The notes beneath the pieces were generated by a model. It did not search any database. It was not told where the DNA came from and saw nothing but the letters and a program-made list of their open reading frames with translations. Below, piece by piece: positions 40,611-50,230 of a DNA stretch of 64,000 nucleotides. Positions within the stretch are counted from its first letter, which is position 1, and every line of letters starts with the position of its first letter. Origin of the DNA: Bog-756 sp963841885 (GTDB taxonomy: Bacteria; Actinomycetota; Acidimicrobiia; Acidimicrobiales; RAAP-2). The position numbers and the translations under genes are program-made. The stretch lies in contig CAWJEK010000002.1 in the NCBI GenBank assembly GCA_963841885.1, positions 186,001 to 250,000 of the forward strand, given 5' to 3'.

Positions 40611-41798
40611 TCAGTCGGGGTCGAGGGCGCGGAAGACCATGCCCGTGCGGGGCTTCGGGTGGAAGTAGGTGCTCTTGGGGGGCATCCGGCGTCGGGCCCG
40701 GGCCCAGGCGTCGATCTGGGGGACGGACACCGGCGGCACCAGCACGGCGGCCTGGGCCTGTTCGGAGGCGACCACGTCGACGGCCTCCCGCCAGCTGTGC
40801 GCGAAGGTCAGCTCGTGGTCGGGCAGCTCGGCCAGCACCATCGCCACCATCGACGAGTACAGATCGGAGCCGGCCGCCTCGGGTGTCCCGTCCCGGGGGG
40901 AGAGCAGCCAGCAGCCGCCGGGCGTGACCAGGGCGAAGGCCGAGGACTCCCCGAGGGCCGTGGTGGTGCGCTCGGTGCAGTCACCGGCCCGGGTCACGTC
41001 GAACCAGGAGGAGAAGGCGTCCACCAGGTCGAGCCCGTCGGGCAGTCCGGCGAGGACGCGGTGGATAGGCCCCACCGTCAGGACCTCGGGGGAGAGCTCC
41101 ACCACCAGGGCGAGGATCCCGTCGGCCCCGGGAGTGCCGGCCCCGGGGCCCTCCCGGTAGGTGACGGCGGTGGCCAGCCGGTGGTGTCCGTCGGCCACCA
41201 CCACCGGGGCCGAGCCGACCCGCGACGCCACGGCCTCGACCGCCCCCGGGTCGTCGACCCTCCACAGCTCGTGGCGGACCCCGTCGTCGTCCTCCGCGGC
41301 GACCAGTGGCGGGCCGGCGGTGGTGAGTAGTGAGGTAAGGCCCGGGGCGAGCGAGAGCCCCCAGATGGGGGAGAGGTTGAACCGGGTGGCCGCCAACAGG
41401 TCCAGCCGGTCGCTCCGGGCCTTGGCCAGGGTCTCCTCGTGGGGGAGCACCTCCTCGATGCTGCCGGGCTCGAGGCCGAGTTCGCCGAGGACGCCGAGCG
41501 TCACCGAGCCGTCCGGGGCGGTCATGGCGTAGGGGTAGAAGGACGGCGAGGGATCGCGGACGAGGATCCCCTCCGACCGCCAGTCGGCCAGTCGGGCGGA
41601 GGCGGCGGCGTAGCGGTCGCCTCCCGAACGCGGGTCCGGCTCGGGGAGTTCGACGAGGATGGCGTTGGCACTGTGGCGGGCGGCCAGGGCGGCCCGCTCG
41701 GCGGGGCCCACCACGTCGTACGGCGGGGCGATGACCTTGGCCGGTGCGACCCGTGACGGGTCGTACCGGAGGCCGGCGAACGGGGCGAAGCGCGGCAT
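40611..41798 (-). CDS. DUF1015 family protein
   Basis: The 395-residue protein opens MPRFAPFAGLRYDPSRV and AKVIAPPYDVVGPAERAAL, the DUF1015 signature. It holds APVVVADGHHRLATAVTYRE in the middle and ends RRMPPKSTYFHPKPRTGMVF. Both blocks are strongly conserved in the family, whose biochemical role is not well established. It is soluble. ATG 41798 matches the family N terminus. Confidence 0.88.
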   Translation of the reverse strand: MPRFAPFAGLRYDPSRVAPAKVIAPPYDVVGPAERAALAARHSANAILVELPEPDPRSGGDRYAAASARLADWRSEGILVRDPSPSFYPYAMTAPDGSVTLGVLGELGLEPGSIEEVLPHEETLAKARSDRLDLLAATRFNLSPIWGLSLAPGLTSLLTTAGPPLVAAEDDDGVRHELWRVDDPGAVEAVASRVGSAPVVVADGHHRLATAVTYREGPGAGTPGADGILALVVELSPEVLTVGPIHRVLAGLPDGLDLVDAFSSWFDVTRAGDCTERTTTALGESSAFALVTPGGCWLLSPRDGTPEAAGSDLYSSMVAMVLAELPDHELTFAHSWREAVDVVASEQAQAAVLVPPVSVPQIDAWARARRRMPPKSTYFHPKPRTGMVFRALDPD

Positions 41799-41848
41799 GG
41801 GGACTGACTAGCACATGACGTCCGTCGGACGTGGCCTACGCTGGCGGC

Positions 41849-42232
41849 ATGGCTGCCGACCCGCCGTCGGGACCGGTCCCGGCCTATGCCGACCGGTGGA
41901 TCCGGTGCACCGACACCGGGATCGCCGTTCGGGGCTACTACCTCCCGTGGGGGACCAAGCACATCCCGTACTCCACCGTCCGGGGGACGGAGCGGGTCGA
42001 CCTGTCGGCGGCCCGTGGGCGGGCCCGCATCTGGGGTACGGCGAATCCCGGGTACTGGGCGAGCTTCGACCCCGGCCGGCCCCGCAAGCGACAGGCGGTC
42101 GTGCTCGACGTCGGCGGACGGGTGCGCCCGTTCCTCACCCCGGACGACCCCGACGCCTTCGAGGCCCTGGTGCGCCGGCGCGCCGGACTCGGCGCCACCG
42201 ACGACGGAACGACGCGCGGCCCGTTGATCTGA
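41849..42232 (+). CDS. Small PH-domain-like protein
   Basis: The 127-residue product (ATG 41849) has alternating beta-strand patterns: WIRCTDTGIAVRGYYLPWG, KHIPYSTVRGTERVDL, then QAVVLDVGGRVRPFLTPDDP and a final helix DAFEALVRRRAG. This layout resembles small bacterial PH-like domains, but no sequence motif proves it. No membrane segment or signal is present. It is divergent from the DUF1015 gene. Confidence 0.6.
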   Translation: MAADPPSGPVPAYADRWIRCTDTGIAVRGYYLPWGTKHIPYSTVRGTERVDLSAARGRARIWGTANPGYWASFDPGRPRKRQAVVLDVGGRVRPFLTPDDPDAFEALVRRRAGLGATDDGTTRGPLI

Positions 42233-42321
42233 GGGAGCCGAACCCCGCATCGGGCGGGAGGGGTGTCATCGGGCGGGGGATTCCCCTCCCGGTCGGGCCC
42301 GGACGTCGCCCCCGTCGAGGT

Positions 42322-43032
42322 TCACGCGTACCGGGCGATGAGGGCGGCCAGCGCGGCGGCGCCGGTCGGGTTGAGGTGGACCTGGTCCGCGGTGAACCAC
42401 TCCGGGTGGAGCGACGCCAGGCTGTACCAGTCGGCCAGCACGGCCACCCCCGGGTACTGGGCCACGGCCGCGGCCAGGACGGCGTTGTCGCCGGCCTCCC
42501 ACGACCGGGGGACGCAGACGTTGACGAAGACCACCCGCGCCACCCCGGAGGCGGCCTGCATCATGGCGTCGACGTCGGCGGGGGTCACCGATCCGTTGGT
42601 GCCGAGTTCGACCACCAGGACCCGTCCCAGGGTGCCGGCCGCCCGGTCGGCCTGGACCACGGCGATACCGGCCTCGAACTGCCGGCTCACCAGGCCGTCC
42701 ACCGAGACCCCCGGGAGGTCGGCGGCCAGGTAGGGCTGGATGTCGAGCATGATCGAGTCGCCCACCGCCGTGACCGGTCCCGCCACCGGCTCGGGGATGG
42801 TGGTCGTGGTGGTGGTCGTCGTGGTCGGGCCGGCCGGCACCGTCGTGGTCGGGGCCGGCGGAGCCGTCGTCTCCGGCGTGGCCGTGGGCGGCGTCGTGAC
42901 GGCCGTGGGACCGGTCAGCGGTCCGGCGGGCGAGGTGCCGTGGTTGTCGGCCACGCCCAGGCCCACCAGACCGGCCAGCACCACGAGCAGGACCACCCCG
43001 ATGACCCGGTCGACGCCACGGATGCCCGACAC
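42322..43032 (-). CDS. Membrane-anchored SGNH/GDSL-type hydrolase
   Basis: From GTG 43032 the protein has one N-terminal membrane helix (VIGVVLLVVLAGLVGLGVA), a long Thr/Pro linker and an extracytoplasmic SGNH domain. The nucleophile block is VTAVGDSIMLDIQPYLAADL; VVELGTNGSVTPAD supplies the Gly/Asn blocks and DQVHLNPTGAAALAALI the terminal D-x-x-H dyad. Such domains remove or transfer acyl groups on cell-wall glycans in OafA-type proteins. Length is 236 residues. Confidence 0.8.
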   Translation of the reverse strand: MSGIRGVDRVIGVVLLVVLAGLVGLGVADNHGTSPAGPLTGPTAVTTPPTATPETTAPPAPTTTVPAGPTTTTTTTTTIPEPVAGPVTAVGDSIMLDIQPYLAADLPGVSVDGLVSRQFEAGIAVVQADRAAGTLGRVLVVELGTNGSVTPADVDAMMQAASGVARVVFVNVCVPRSWEAGDNAVLAAAVAQYPGVAVLADWYSLASLHPEWFTADQVHLNPTGAAALAALIARYA

Positions 43033-43148
43033 GCCTGCCAGTCTCCCGCATCGGACGCCCGGCCGGGGCCACACCCGCCGGTCCCGGTGGAACGGCGTGC
43101 CGGGACGGTTGTCCCGGCGGTGGCGGGCGTGCTCGTAGACTCGGCCGC

Positions 43149-43796
43149 GTGGACGGGGTCGACGAAGCGATGGTGGCGACGGCCGAGGAGGGGGAGCCCG
43201 ACCCGGGCCTGGACCGGATCCTCACCGTCCCGAACGTCGTCACCCTGGTCCGCCTGGCCTGCATACCGCTCTACGTGTGGCTGCTGTTCGGGGCCGACCG
43301 CCAGACCGGGGCCGCCGTGCTGCTCGCCGTGCTCGGCGCCACCGACTGGGTGGACGGCTACGTCGCCCGGCGCTTCCACCAGGTCACGACCCTGGGCAAG
43401 GTCCTCGACCCGGTGGCCGACCGCGTGCTCGTCGCCACCGCCGTGATCACCATCATGGTCCACGGGGCCGTGCCGATCTGGTTCGGCGTGGCCACCATCG
43501 CCCGCGAGGTCGTGGTGTCGGGGGCCGTCCTCCTCCTCGCCTCCCTCGGGGCGGCCCGGATCGACGTGCTGTGGGTCGGCAAGGCCGGCACCTTCGCCTT
43601 GATGACCGCCTATCCGCTCTTCCTCCTCTCGGACGGCACGGCGGGGTGGCAGCAGGTGGTGCGCGTGGCGGCATGGATCATCGGCTCGATCGGACTCGCG
43701 CTGGCCTGGGTGGCGGCGGCCTCCTACGTCCCGGTGGCCCGCCGGGCGCTGGCCGCCGGACGCCACCCCGACGGCGTGCCGACGACTGGCGGATGA
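43149..43796 (+). CDS. pgsA: CDP-alcohol phosphatidyltransferase (PgsA-like)
   Basis: This membrane enzyme joins CDP-diacylglycerol to an alcohol phosphate. The family motif is perfect: D66, D69-G70, A73-R74, G83, D87 and D91. About five hydrophobic helices follow. Length 215 is typical of phosphatidylglycerophosphate synthase; the mycobacterial homologue pgsA2 also lies near gcvH-garA. Substrate choice (glycerol phosphate versus another) is not proven by sequence. GTG 43149 starts a ~20-residue acidic N-terminal extension. Confidence 0.85.
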   Translation: MDGVDEAMVATAEEGEPDPGLDRILTVPNVVTLVRLACIPLYVWLLFGADRQTGAAVLLAVLGATDWVDGYVARRFHQVTTLGKVLDPVADRVLVATAVITIMVHGAVPIWFGVATIAREVVVSGAVLLLASLGAARIDVLWVGKAGTFALMTAYPLFLLSDGTAGWQQVVRVAAWIIGSIGLALAWVAAASYVPVARRALAAGRHPDGVPTTGG

Positions 43797-43851
43797 GCGG
43801 TGCCGGGGCTCCGCGGGACGACCGAAGATCCGACGAAGTGAGGATGACGAG

Positions 43852-46338
43852 ATGAAGGCAGTGATCATGGCGGGCGGCGAGGGAACCCGGCTCCGACCGC
43901 TCACCTCCAACCAGCCGAAGCCGATGCTTCCCATGGTGAACATCCCGATGATGGAGCACGTCGTCAACCTGCTGCGCACGCACGGGTTCGAGGACATCGT
44001 GGTGACGGTGGCGTTCATGGCCAACGCCATCCGCACGTACTTCGGTGACGGGTCCGAGTTCGGTGTGCGCATGGTCTACGCCACCGAGTCGACCCCTCTC
44101 GGCACGGCCGGCTCGGTGCGCAATGCCAAGGACGAGCTCGACGAGCGCTTCCTCGTCATCAGCGGCGACGTCCTGACCGACATCGACCTCGGCGCCGTCG
44201 TCGACTTCCACGACGCCCATGGCGGGCTCGCCACCCTGGCGCTGAAGGCCGTCGAGAACCCGCTCGAGTTCGGCATCGTCATCACCGATGAGGACGGGGC
44301 CATCGAGCGCTTCCTGGAGAAGCCGGGCTGGGGCCAGGTCTTCAGCGACACCATCAACACCGGGATCTACGTCCTGGAGCCGGAGATCTTCGACTACATC
44401 CCCGAGGGGGAGGTCGTGGACTTCTCCGGCGAGTCGTTCCCGGCCGCCCTGGCCGACGGCAAGGGCCTCTACGGGTACGTGGCGGACGGCTACTGGGAGG
44501 ACGTGGGCACCCTGGAGGCCTACCTCAGCTCCCACCAGGACATCCTGGAGGGCAAGGTCCAGGTCGACATCGAGGGCTTCCCGCTGCGGCCGGGCATCTG
44601 GGTGGGCAAGGGAGCCGAGATCGACCCGAGCGTCGAGCTGGTGGGTCCCGCGGTGATCGGCGACAACTGCGTGGTCGGTCCGGGCGCCCGCCTCGGGGCG
44701 TTCTGCACGCTCGGTCGCCACGTCCGCATCGGCGAGAACGCCGAGGTCGAGCGGTCGGTGGTGCACGACAACACCTATCTGGGCGCGGGCGTCCGGATCG
44801 AGGGGAGCGTGCTCGGCCGCGGCTCGGACCTCCGTCAGGGGGTGCGCTGCGAGGAAGGGGTGGTCCTCGGCGACGAGTGCTTCGTGGGAGCCCACGCCGA
44901 GATCAGCGCCGGCGTCAAGGTCTACCCGTTCAAGACCGTCGAGGCCGGGGCGGTGGTCAACTCGTCGATCGTCTGGGAGTCCCGCGGGGCCCGGTCGCTG
45001 TTCGGTCGGGACGGGGTGCGCGGGCTGGCCAACGTGGACATCAGCCCGGAACTCGCCGTGCGCCTGTCCATGGCCTGGGCGTCCACGCTCGAGAAGGGGG
45101 CGACGGTCACCAGCTCCCGGGACACCAGCCGGGCGGCACGCGTGCTGAAGCGGGCCATCATGGTCGGGTGCAACGCCGCCGGCGTGAACGTGGACGACCT
45201 CGAGGCGGCCACCGTGCCGGTCACCCGATTCCAGGTGACGTCCTCCACCAGTACGGCCGGGGTGTCGGTCCGCCTCGATCCCCACGACCCGCAGTCGGTG
45301 GTGCTGCGGTTCTTCGACAAGGACGGGATCGATGTCGACGAGACGACCCAGCGGAAGATCGAGCGCCTGTACCACCGCGAGGACTTCCGCCGGGTGCTGG
45401 CCCGCGAGATCGGCGACATCGGCTTCCCCCCGCGCACGTTGGAGCACTACACGCAGGCCCTGATCGACTCGGTCGACCTGTCGTCGGCGCGGTCGGCCGG
45501 ACTCAAGCTGGTGCTCGACTACTCGTACGGGACGTCCAGCTTCGTGATGCCCAACCTGTTGGCCAAGCTGGACGCCGACGTCCTGGTGGTCAACCCCTAC
45601 GCCAACACGGCCCAGGCCGTCGCCTTCGACCGCCCGGCGTCGGCCGCCCGCGTGTCCGAACTGGTCCGGGCCTCCGGTGCCCACCTCGGTGCCGTCCTCG
45701 ACCCCGGGGGTGAGTTCGTCGACATCGTCGACGACACCGGGCACATGCTCAGCCACGACGAGGCCCTCCTGGTGCTGGTGACCCTGATCACCGAGTCGGT
45801 CCCCGGGGCCCGGATCGCCTTGCCGGTGGCGGCCAGCGGCGCCGCCGAGAAGATCTGCCGCGACAACGGTGCCGAGATCGTGTGGACCAAGCTGTCGGCC
45901 TCCCATCTCATGGACGTGGCCCGGTCCGAGAAGGTGACGCTGGCCGCCAGCCAGTCGGGCGGCTTCATCTTCCCCTCGTTCCTGCCGGCGTTCGACGGCG
46001 CGGCCACCCTCCTCAACCTGATGTCGCTGCTGACCGCGACCGGGCGGAGTCTCTCGGAGGTGGTCGCCCAGATGCCGCCCGTGCGCATCGCCCACCAGGC
46101 CGTCCACACGCCGTGGGACCAGAAGGGGATGCTCATGCGCACCCTGGTGGAGCGGTCCCAGGGGCGGGAGCTGGTGCTGGTCGACGGGGTCAAGGTGATC
46201 GAGGACGACGGATGGGCGCTGGTGCTCCCGGACCCCGAGGAACCGCTCACCCACGTGTGGGCCGAGGCCCCCAGCGCGTCGCAGGCGGAGTCCCGCGCGT
46301 CGGAGTACGCCACCCGGCTCCAACAGCTCCTCCACTGA
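43852..46338 (+). CDS. Sugar-1-phosphate nucleotidyltransferase fused to phosphomannomutase-like domain
   Basis: Residues ~1-235 are a nucleotidyltransferase (KAVIMAGGEGTRLRPLTSNQ, VISGDVLTDID, FLEKPGWGQVF). Residues ~250-370 are left-handed beta-helix repeats (VIGDNCVVGPGARLGAFC). The remainder is related to phosphohexomutases. The catalytic Ser region reads VTSSRDTSRAARV. The usual metal-binding DGDxDR loop is replaced by LDPGGEFVDIVDDTGH around residue 617, so mutase activity may be lost. The protein probably makes a GDP- or NDP-sugar for the cell envelope; the sugar is not certain. Length is 828 residues. Confidence 0.85.
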   Translation: MKAVIMAGGEGTRLRPLTSNQPKPMLPMVNIPMMEHVVNLLRTHGFEDIVVTVAFMANAIRTYFGDGSEFGVRMVYATESTPLGTAGSVRNAKDELDERFLVISGDVLTDIDLGAVVDFHDAHGGLATLALKAVENPLEFGIVITDEDGAIERFLEKPGWGQVFSDTINTGIYVLEPEIFDYIPEGEVVDFSGESFPAALADGKGLYGYVADGYWEDVGTLEAYLSSHQDILEGKVQVDIEGFPLRPGIWVGKGAEIDPSVELVGPAVIGDNCVVGPGARLGAFCTLGRHVRIGENAEVERSVVHDNTYLGAGVRIEGSVLGRGSDLRQGVRCEEGVVLGDECFVGAHAEISAGVKVYPFKTVEAGAVVNSSIVWESRGARSLFGRDGVRGLANVDISPELAVRLSMAWASTLEKGATVTSSRDTSRAARVLKRAIMVGCNAAGVNVDDLEAATVPVTRFQVTSSTSTAGVSVRLDPHDPQSVVLRFFDKDGIDVDETTQRKIERLYHREDFRRVLAREIGDIGFPPRTLEHYTQALIDSVDLSSARSAGLKLVLDYSYGTSSFVMPNLLAKLDADVLVVNPYANTAQAVAFDRPASAARVSELVRASGAHLGAVLDPGGEFVDIVDDTGHMLSHDEALLVLVTLITESVPGARIALPVAASGAAEKICRDNGAEIVWTKLSASHLMDVARSEKVTLAASQSGGFIFPSFLPAFDGAATLLNLMSLLTATGRSLSEVVAQMPPVRIAHQAVHTPWDQKGMLMRTLVERSQGRELVLVDGVKVIEDDGWALVLPDPEEPLTHVWAEAPSASQAESRASEYATRLQQLLH

Positions 46339-46407
46339 ACGGCGGGCGGCTCGGTCACCGCCCGGGCCGCAGGCACCCCTGTCGGGCGTCGGGTAGGGTC
46401 CGGGGCC

Positions 46408-46788
46408 ATGAACGTGCCCGACGATCTGCGGTATTCGAGCGACCACGAGTGGGCCCGGTCCGCGGGCGACCGCGTCCGGGTGGGGATCACCGACTACGCC
46501 CAGGACGCGCTCGGCGACGTGGTCTTCGTGGACCTGCCGACCCCCGGCGCCACCGTCGAGGCGGGCGGCATGATCGGGGAGGTCGAGTCGACCAAGTCCG
46601 TCTCGGAGATCTACGCCCCCCTGGCCGGTGACATCGTGGCGGTCAATACGGCGCTCACGGACGCGCCCGAGCAGCTCAACGCCGATCCCTACGGCGAGGG
46701 CTGGATCTGCGAGATCGCCCCGGCCGACCCGGCCGCGGTGGACGCGCTGCTCGACGCGGCCGCCTACCGGCAGCTCACGGAAGATTGA
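46408..46788 (+). CDS. gcvH: Glycine cleavage system H protein
   Basis: GcvH shuttles the aminomethyl group on a lipoyl arm between the P, T and L proteins. The lipoylation site is Lys63 in GEVESTKSVSEIYAP. DHEWAR near the N terminus and EGWICEIAP near the end are conserved. Length is 126 residues. The stop overlaps the garA TTG start. The other gcv genes are not in the window. Confidence 0.96.
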   Translation: MNVPDDLRYSSDHEWARSAGDRVRVGITDYAQDALGDVVFVDLPTPGATVEAGGMIGEVESTKSVSEIYAPLAGDIVAVNTALTDAPEQLNADPYGEGWICEIAPADPAAVDALLDAAAYRQLTED

Positions 46789-47324
46789 GTCCGATCACGG
46801 AAACGGCGGCCGGGAGCGCCTCGCGTGGAGCGGCTACGTTTGATGGGGTGTTCTGTCACCAGTGCGGCCACCGCAATCCCGAGGGCGTCAACTTCTGCTC
46901 CTCCTGCGGTGCCTCCATGGTGACGTCGGCCCCCGACACCTCGGTCTCGATGAGTCCGGTGGAGGAGATCGGCGAGGTCCCGGACGGCGGGGCGCCGGTC
47001 GGGAACCAGCTCGAGCTGCCCCGGGGTGTGGGCCTGCTGGTCGTCCGGCGGGGGTCCGACGAGGGCGCCCGCTTCCCGCTGGAGCAGCGGGAGATCACGG
47101 TCGGACGGCACCCCGACTCCGACGTGTTCCTCGACGACATCACCGTCTCCCGCAAGCACGCCGTCTTCCTGACCGAGGACCAGGTGACCCGCGTGCGGGA
47201 CGCCGGGTCGCTGAACGGCACCTACGTCAACCGGGTCCGGATCGACGAGGCCCCGCTGGTGAGTGGTGACGAGGTCCAGATCGGCAAGTTCAAGCTCGTC
47301 TACCTGCGGGGTCCGGCCGAGTGA
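46785..47324 (+). CDS. garA: GarA-like FHA protein with added zinc ribbon
   Basis: GarA proteins bind and regulate 2-oxoglutarate dehydrogenase, glutamate dehydrogenase and glutamate synthase, controlled by Ser/Thr kinase phosphorylation. The FHA domain (~85-175) has VGRHPDSDVFLDDITVSRKH and SLNGTYVN and ends DEVQIGKFKLVYLRGP, very close to Mycobacterium GarA. Before it lies a zinc ribbon (Cys24, 27, 38, 41) not present in mycobacterial GarA. The phospho-switch motif there (ETTSV) is here reduced to DTSV (Thr52). TTG 46785 overlaps the gcvH stop. The order gcvH-garA-ftsR-DUF151 matches Rv1826-Rv1829. Confidence 0.9.
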   Translation: MSPITETAAGSASRGAATFDGVFCHQCGHRNPEGVNFCSSCGASMVTSAPDTSVSMSPVEEIGEVPDGGAPVGNQLELPRGVGLLVVRRGSDEGARFPLEQREITVGRHPDSDVFLDDITVSRKHAVFLTEDQVTRVRDAGSLNGTYVNRVRIDEAPLVSGDEVQIGKFKLVYLRGPAE

Positions 47325-48546
47325 GCTCCCGGTCCTACCTGTCCATCGGCGACGTCCTGACCCTGCTGCGCCAGGAATTCCCCGACGTGACCATCTCGAA
47401 GATCCGGTTCCTGGAGAGCCAGGGACTGGTCAACCCCGAGCGCACCCCGTCGGGTTACCGCAAATTCTACGAGCACGACGTCGAACGCCTCCGTTGGGTG
47501 CTCCGCCAGCAGCGCGAGCACTTCCTGCCCCTGAAGGTGATCAAGGACCGCCTGGACGAGGACAACGGGGCCCCCGCGGACGCCGTCGCCGAGCGCGTCG
47601 AGGCCGACGCCGCCGCCACCGGCCGGGTGGGGACCGGAACCACCGACGACCGCGCCCCGGTGGAGGCCGCGACCCCGTCGCCGTCCGGAGCGGGCGCGAC
47701 GGTCACCACGTCCACCGCCACGTCCACCTCCCCGGTGGAACCCGTCGTGTCGGGTCCCACGGCCGGCGCACCGAGGCTGGTGGCCGTCCCCGATCCGGTC
47801 CCGTCCGGAGGGGAGCAGCCCGACGTGCCGGAGGTGGAGCCCGCCGCCCGCCACCGGGCCCCGGCCCGTGCGTCCGTCGGTGCCGCCGCCGGACGTGGCC
47901 CGTCCGCCGCTTCCGGACGGACGCACCGCCCGCGCGGCCGCCGATCCCGGCGAGGTCGGCGCGGCCAACGGGCGGGGCAACGGGTCGACGGAGCGGGCCG
48001 AGCCCAGCGCCTCCGCGGCCAAGCCGTCCAAGCCCTCCCGACCGGCGTCTCCCACTCCGGCTCCCGCCCGCGTCGCCGGCATCGGCGAGGCCGGGACCGG
48101 CGACGTCCGGTCACGGTGGCGCCTCCGGGGACGGTGCCACCGCCGTGTCGCTGGGATCGCCGGGCGGGGCGTCGTTGTCCATGGAGGACCTGTGCTCGGC
48201 GAGTGGGCTGACGGTCGAGGACGTCGTCCAGCTCCAGGAGTACGGGCTCCTGTCCGCCAGCGTCACCGCCGGCGTCGAGTTCTTCGACGAGGACGCCCTC
48301 GCCGTGGCCGACCTGGCCGCCAAATTCGCCTCGTTCGGCATCGAGGCGCGCCACCTGCGGCTGTACAAGAACGCAGCCGACCGGGAGGCCGGCTTCATCG
48401 AGCAGGTCGTCATCCCGATGGTGCGTCAGCGCAATCCCGAGGCCCGGGCCCGGGCGACCCAGACCGCCGAGGACCTGGCGCGGCTGGGCCAGCAGTTGCG
48501 TGGTTCGCTGCTGCGGGTCGCACTCCGGGACCTGCTCGCCCCCTGA
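47321..48546 (+). CDS. ftsR: FtsR-like MerR-family regulator (two apparent frameshifts in linker)
   Basis: The first ~85 residues are a MerR-type helix-turn-helix (YLSIGDVLTLLRQEFPDVTI, then SKIRFLESQGLVNPERTPSG). The C-terminal domain (SMEDLCSASGLTVEDVVQLQ; HLRLYKNAADREAGFIEQVV) matches Rv1828/FtsR, an activator of ftsZ in corynebacteria. The linker is unusually long (~190 residues) and low in complexity. Within it the frame moves +1 near 47865 and +1 again near 48107 (GTCCGGT). Both domains are well conserved, so insertion errors are likely. GTG 47321 overlaps the garA stop. Confidence 0.82.
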
Positions 48547-48599
48547 CCCCGGGCGCCGGGCACGTCGCACGGCGGAGCGGTGCCGAGTAGGTTTGGGGC

Positions 48600-49130
48600 A
48601 TGGTCGAAGTACGGCTCCGTGCGGTTCGGGTGGATCTCCAGTCGAACACGCCGGTCCTGCTGCTCCAGGAGTCCGAGGGACTGGGCCGCACGCTCCCCAT
48701 CTTCATCGGCACGCCGGAGGCGACCGCCATCGCCTTCGCCCTGCAGGGGATGGACACGCCGAGGCCGATGACCCACGACCTCATCCGCGATCTGCTCGAG
48801 GCGCTCGACGCCGAAGTGCTGCGGGTCGTCGTGACCGAGCTGCGATCGAGCACCTACTACGCCGAGATCGTCCTCGGCCACGGCGGGAGCGAGGTCCCGG
48901 TGTCGTCCCGCCCGTCCGACGCCGTCGCGGTGGCCGTTCGTACCGGCGCGCCGCTGTTCGTGGCCGACGACCTGATGGACGCCGAGGGGATCATGCTGGC
49001 GGTCGACGAGGACGATGACGAGGAGTCGGACGAGGACGGCGCCCCCGAGGAGGTCGGCAACCCCGAGGAGATCGTCGGGGAGTTCCGGAGCTTCCTCGAC
49101 AGCATCCGCCCGGAGGACTTCTCCTCCTAG
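48600..49130 (+). CDS. DUF151 bifunctional nuclease-like protein
   Basis: The 176-residue protein has the DUF151 core: LQSNTPVLLLQESEGLGRTL, PIFIGTPEATAIAFALQG, THDLIRDLLEALDAEV and SSRPSDAVAVAVRTGAPLFV. Plant and bacterial members have reported RNase/DNase activity. A very acidic segment (DEDDDEESDED) precedes the end. It is the last member of the conserved gcvH-garA-ftsR-DUF151 block. Confidence 0.9.
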   Translation: MVEVRLRAVRVDLQSNTPVLLLQESEGLGRTLPIFIGTPEATAIAFALQGMDTPRPMTHDLIRDLLEALDAEVLRVVVTELRSSTYYAEIVLGHGGSEVPVSSRPSDAVAVAVRTGAPLFVADDLMDAEGIMLAVDEDDDEESDEDGAPEEVGNPEEIVGEFRSFLDSIRPEDFSS

Positions 49131-49173
49131 CGGGGCCCGTCACCGGGGTGTCGGCCGATCGCCGGTCGACCCG

Positions 49174-50230
49174 TCAGTCGTGCGGACGCACCAGCAGGCG
49201 GCCGCGGATACGTCCGGCCAGGATGGCCTCCTGGGCGTCGGCCACCCCGTCGAGTCCGATCTCGCCGTCGACCATGCCGTCGAGCACCGGTCCCGGGACC
49301 CAGCCGGCCAGGTCACGCCAGACATCGCGTCGCTCGCCGATCGGGGTCGACACCGTGTCGATGCCGAGCAGGGCCACGCTGCGCACGATGAACGGGTAGA
49401 CGGTGGTCTCGAGCCCCGTCCCCCCGGTCAGGCCGCTGGCCGCCACGGCGGCGCCGTAGCGCAGCGTCCGCACCACGGCGGCCAGGGTGGCGCCGCCGAC
49501 GCAGTCGACGGCGCCGGCCCAGCGCTCGGGTCCGAGGGTGCGCTCCGGCTCGACGACGAGATCGTCGCGCCCGATGACGTCGGAGGCTCCGAGGCCGACG
49601 AGGTACTCCCGCTCGGCGGTCCGACCGGTGCTCGCCACCACCTCGTAGCCCTTGGCCGCGGCCAGGGCCACGGCCATCCCGCCGACGCCGCCGGACGCCC
49701 CGGTGACCAGGAGGGGCCCGGTGCCGGGTCGGAGGCCGTGGTGCTCGAGGCGGTGGAGCGACAGGGCGGCGGTGAAGCCGGCCGTGCCGAGGACGGCGGC
49801 GCGCCGGGGGGTCGAGACCCTTCGGCAGCGGCACCAGCCACTCGGCCGGGAGCCGGGCGTAGCGGGCGAAGCCGCCGTGGCGTGCCACCCCGATGTCGTA
49901 GCCGTGGGCGATGACGGCACTGTCGACCGGGAAGGAGGGATCCTCCGAGGCGACCACCGTGCCCACCAGGTCGACACCGGGGACCAGGGGGGAGATCCGG
50001 GCCACCCGGTTGCCGGGTCGGGCCACCATCCCGTCCTTGTAGTTGACGGCCGACCAGTCCACGGCCACCAGCACCGCCCCGGGCGGCAGCTCGTCGGGGC
50101 CGAGCCGGCCCACGCCGGCCTCGACCCCGTCATCGGAGGCGGTGACGAGGAAGGCGGGAAAGGGGCCGTCGGGCGGGTCCGGCGGGCCGTCGTCGCCGCT
50201 CGCCGTGAGAGACAGGGGGTCGGGTTCCAT
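49174..50230 (-). CDS. AcuI/YhdH-like zinc-independent MDR reductase (one apparent frameshift)
   Basis: The enzyme belongs to the medium-chain reductase group that includes acrylyl-CoA reductase AcuI. The N half (WSAVNYKDGMVARPGNRVAR, GGFARYARLPAEWLVPLP) and the C half (AAVLGTAGFTAALSLHRLEH, LLVTGASGGVGGMAVALAAA) are in different frames. The shift sits in a C6 run on the coding strand (plus strand G6 at 49806-49811). Five C would give GLDPRRAAVLGT and a 351-residue enzyme. NADPH is the expected cofactor from the GASGGVGGM loop; the substrate is not known. Confidence 0.8.
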
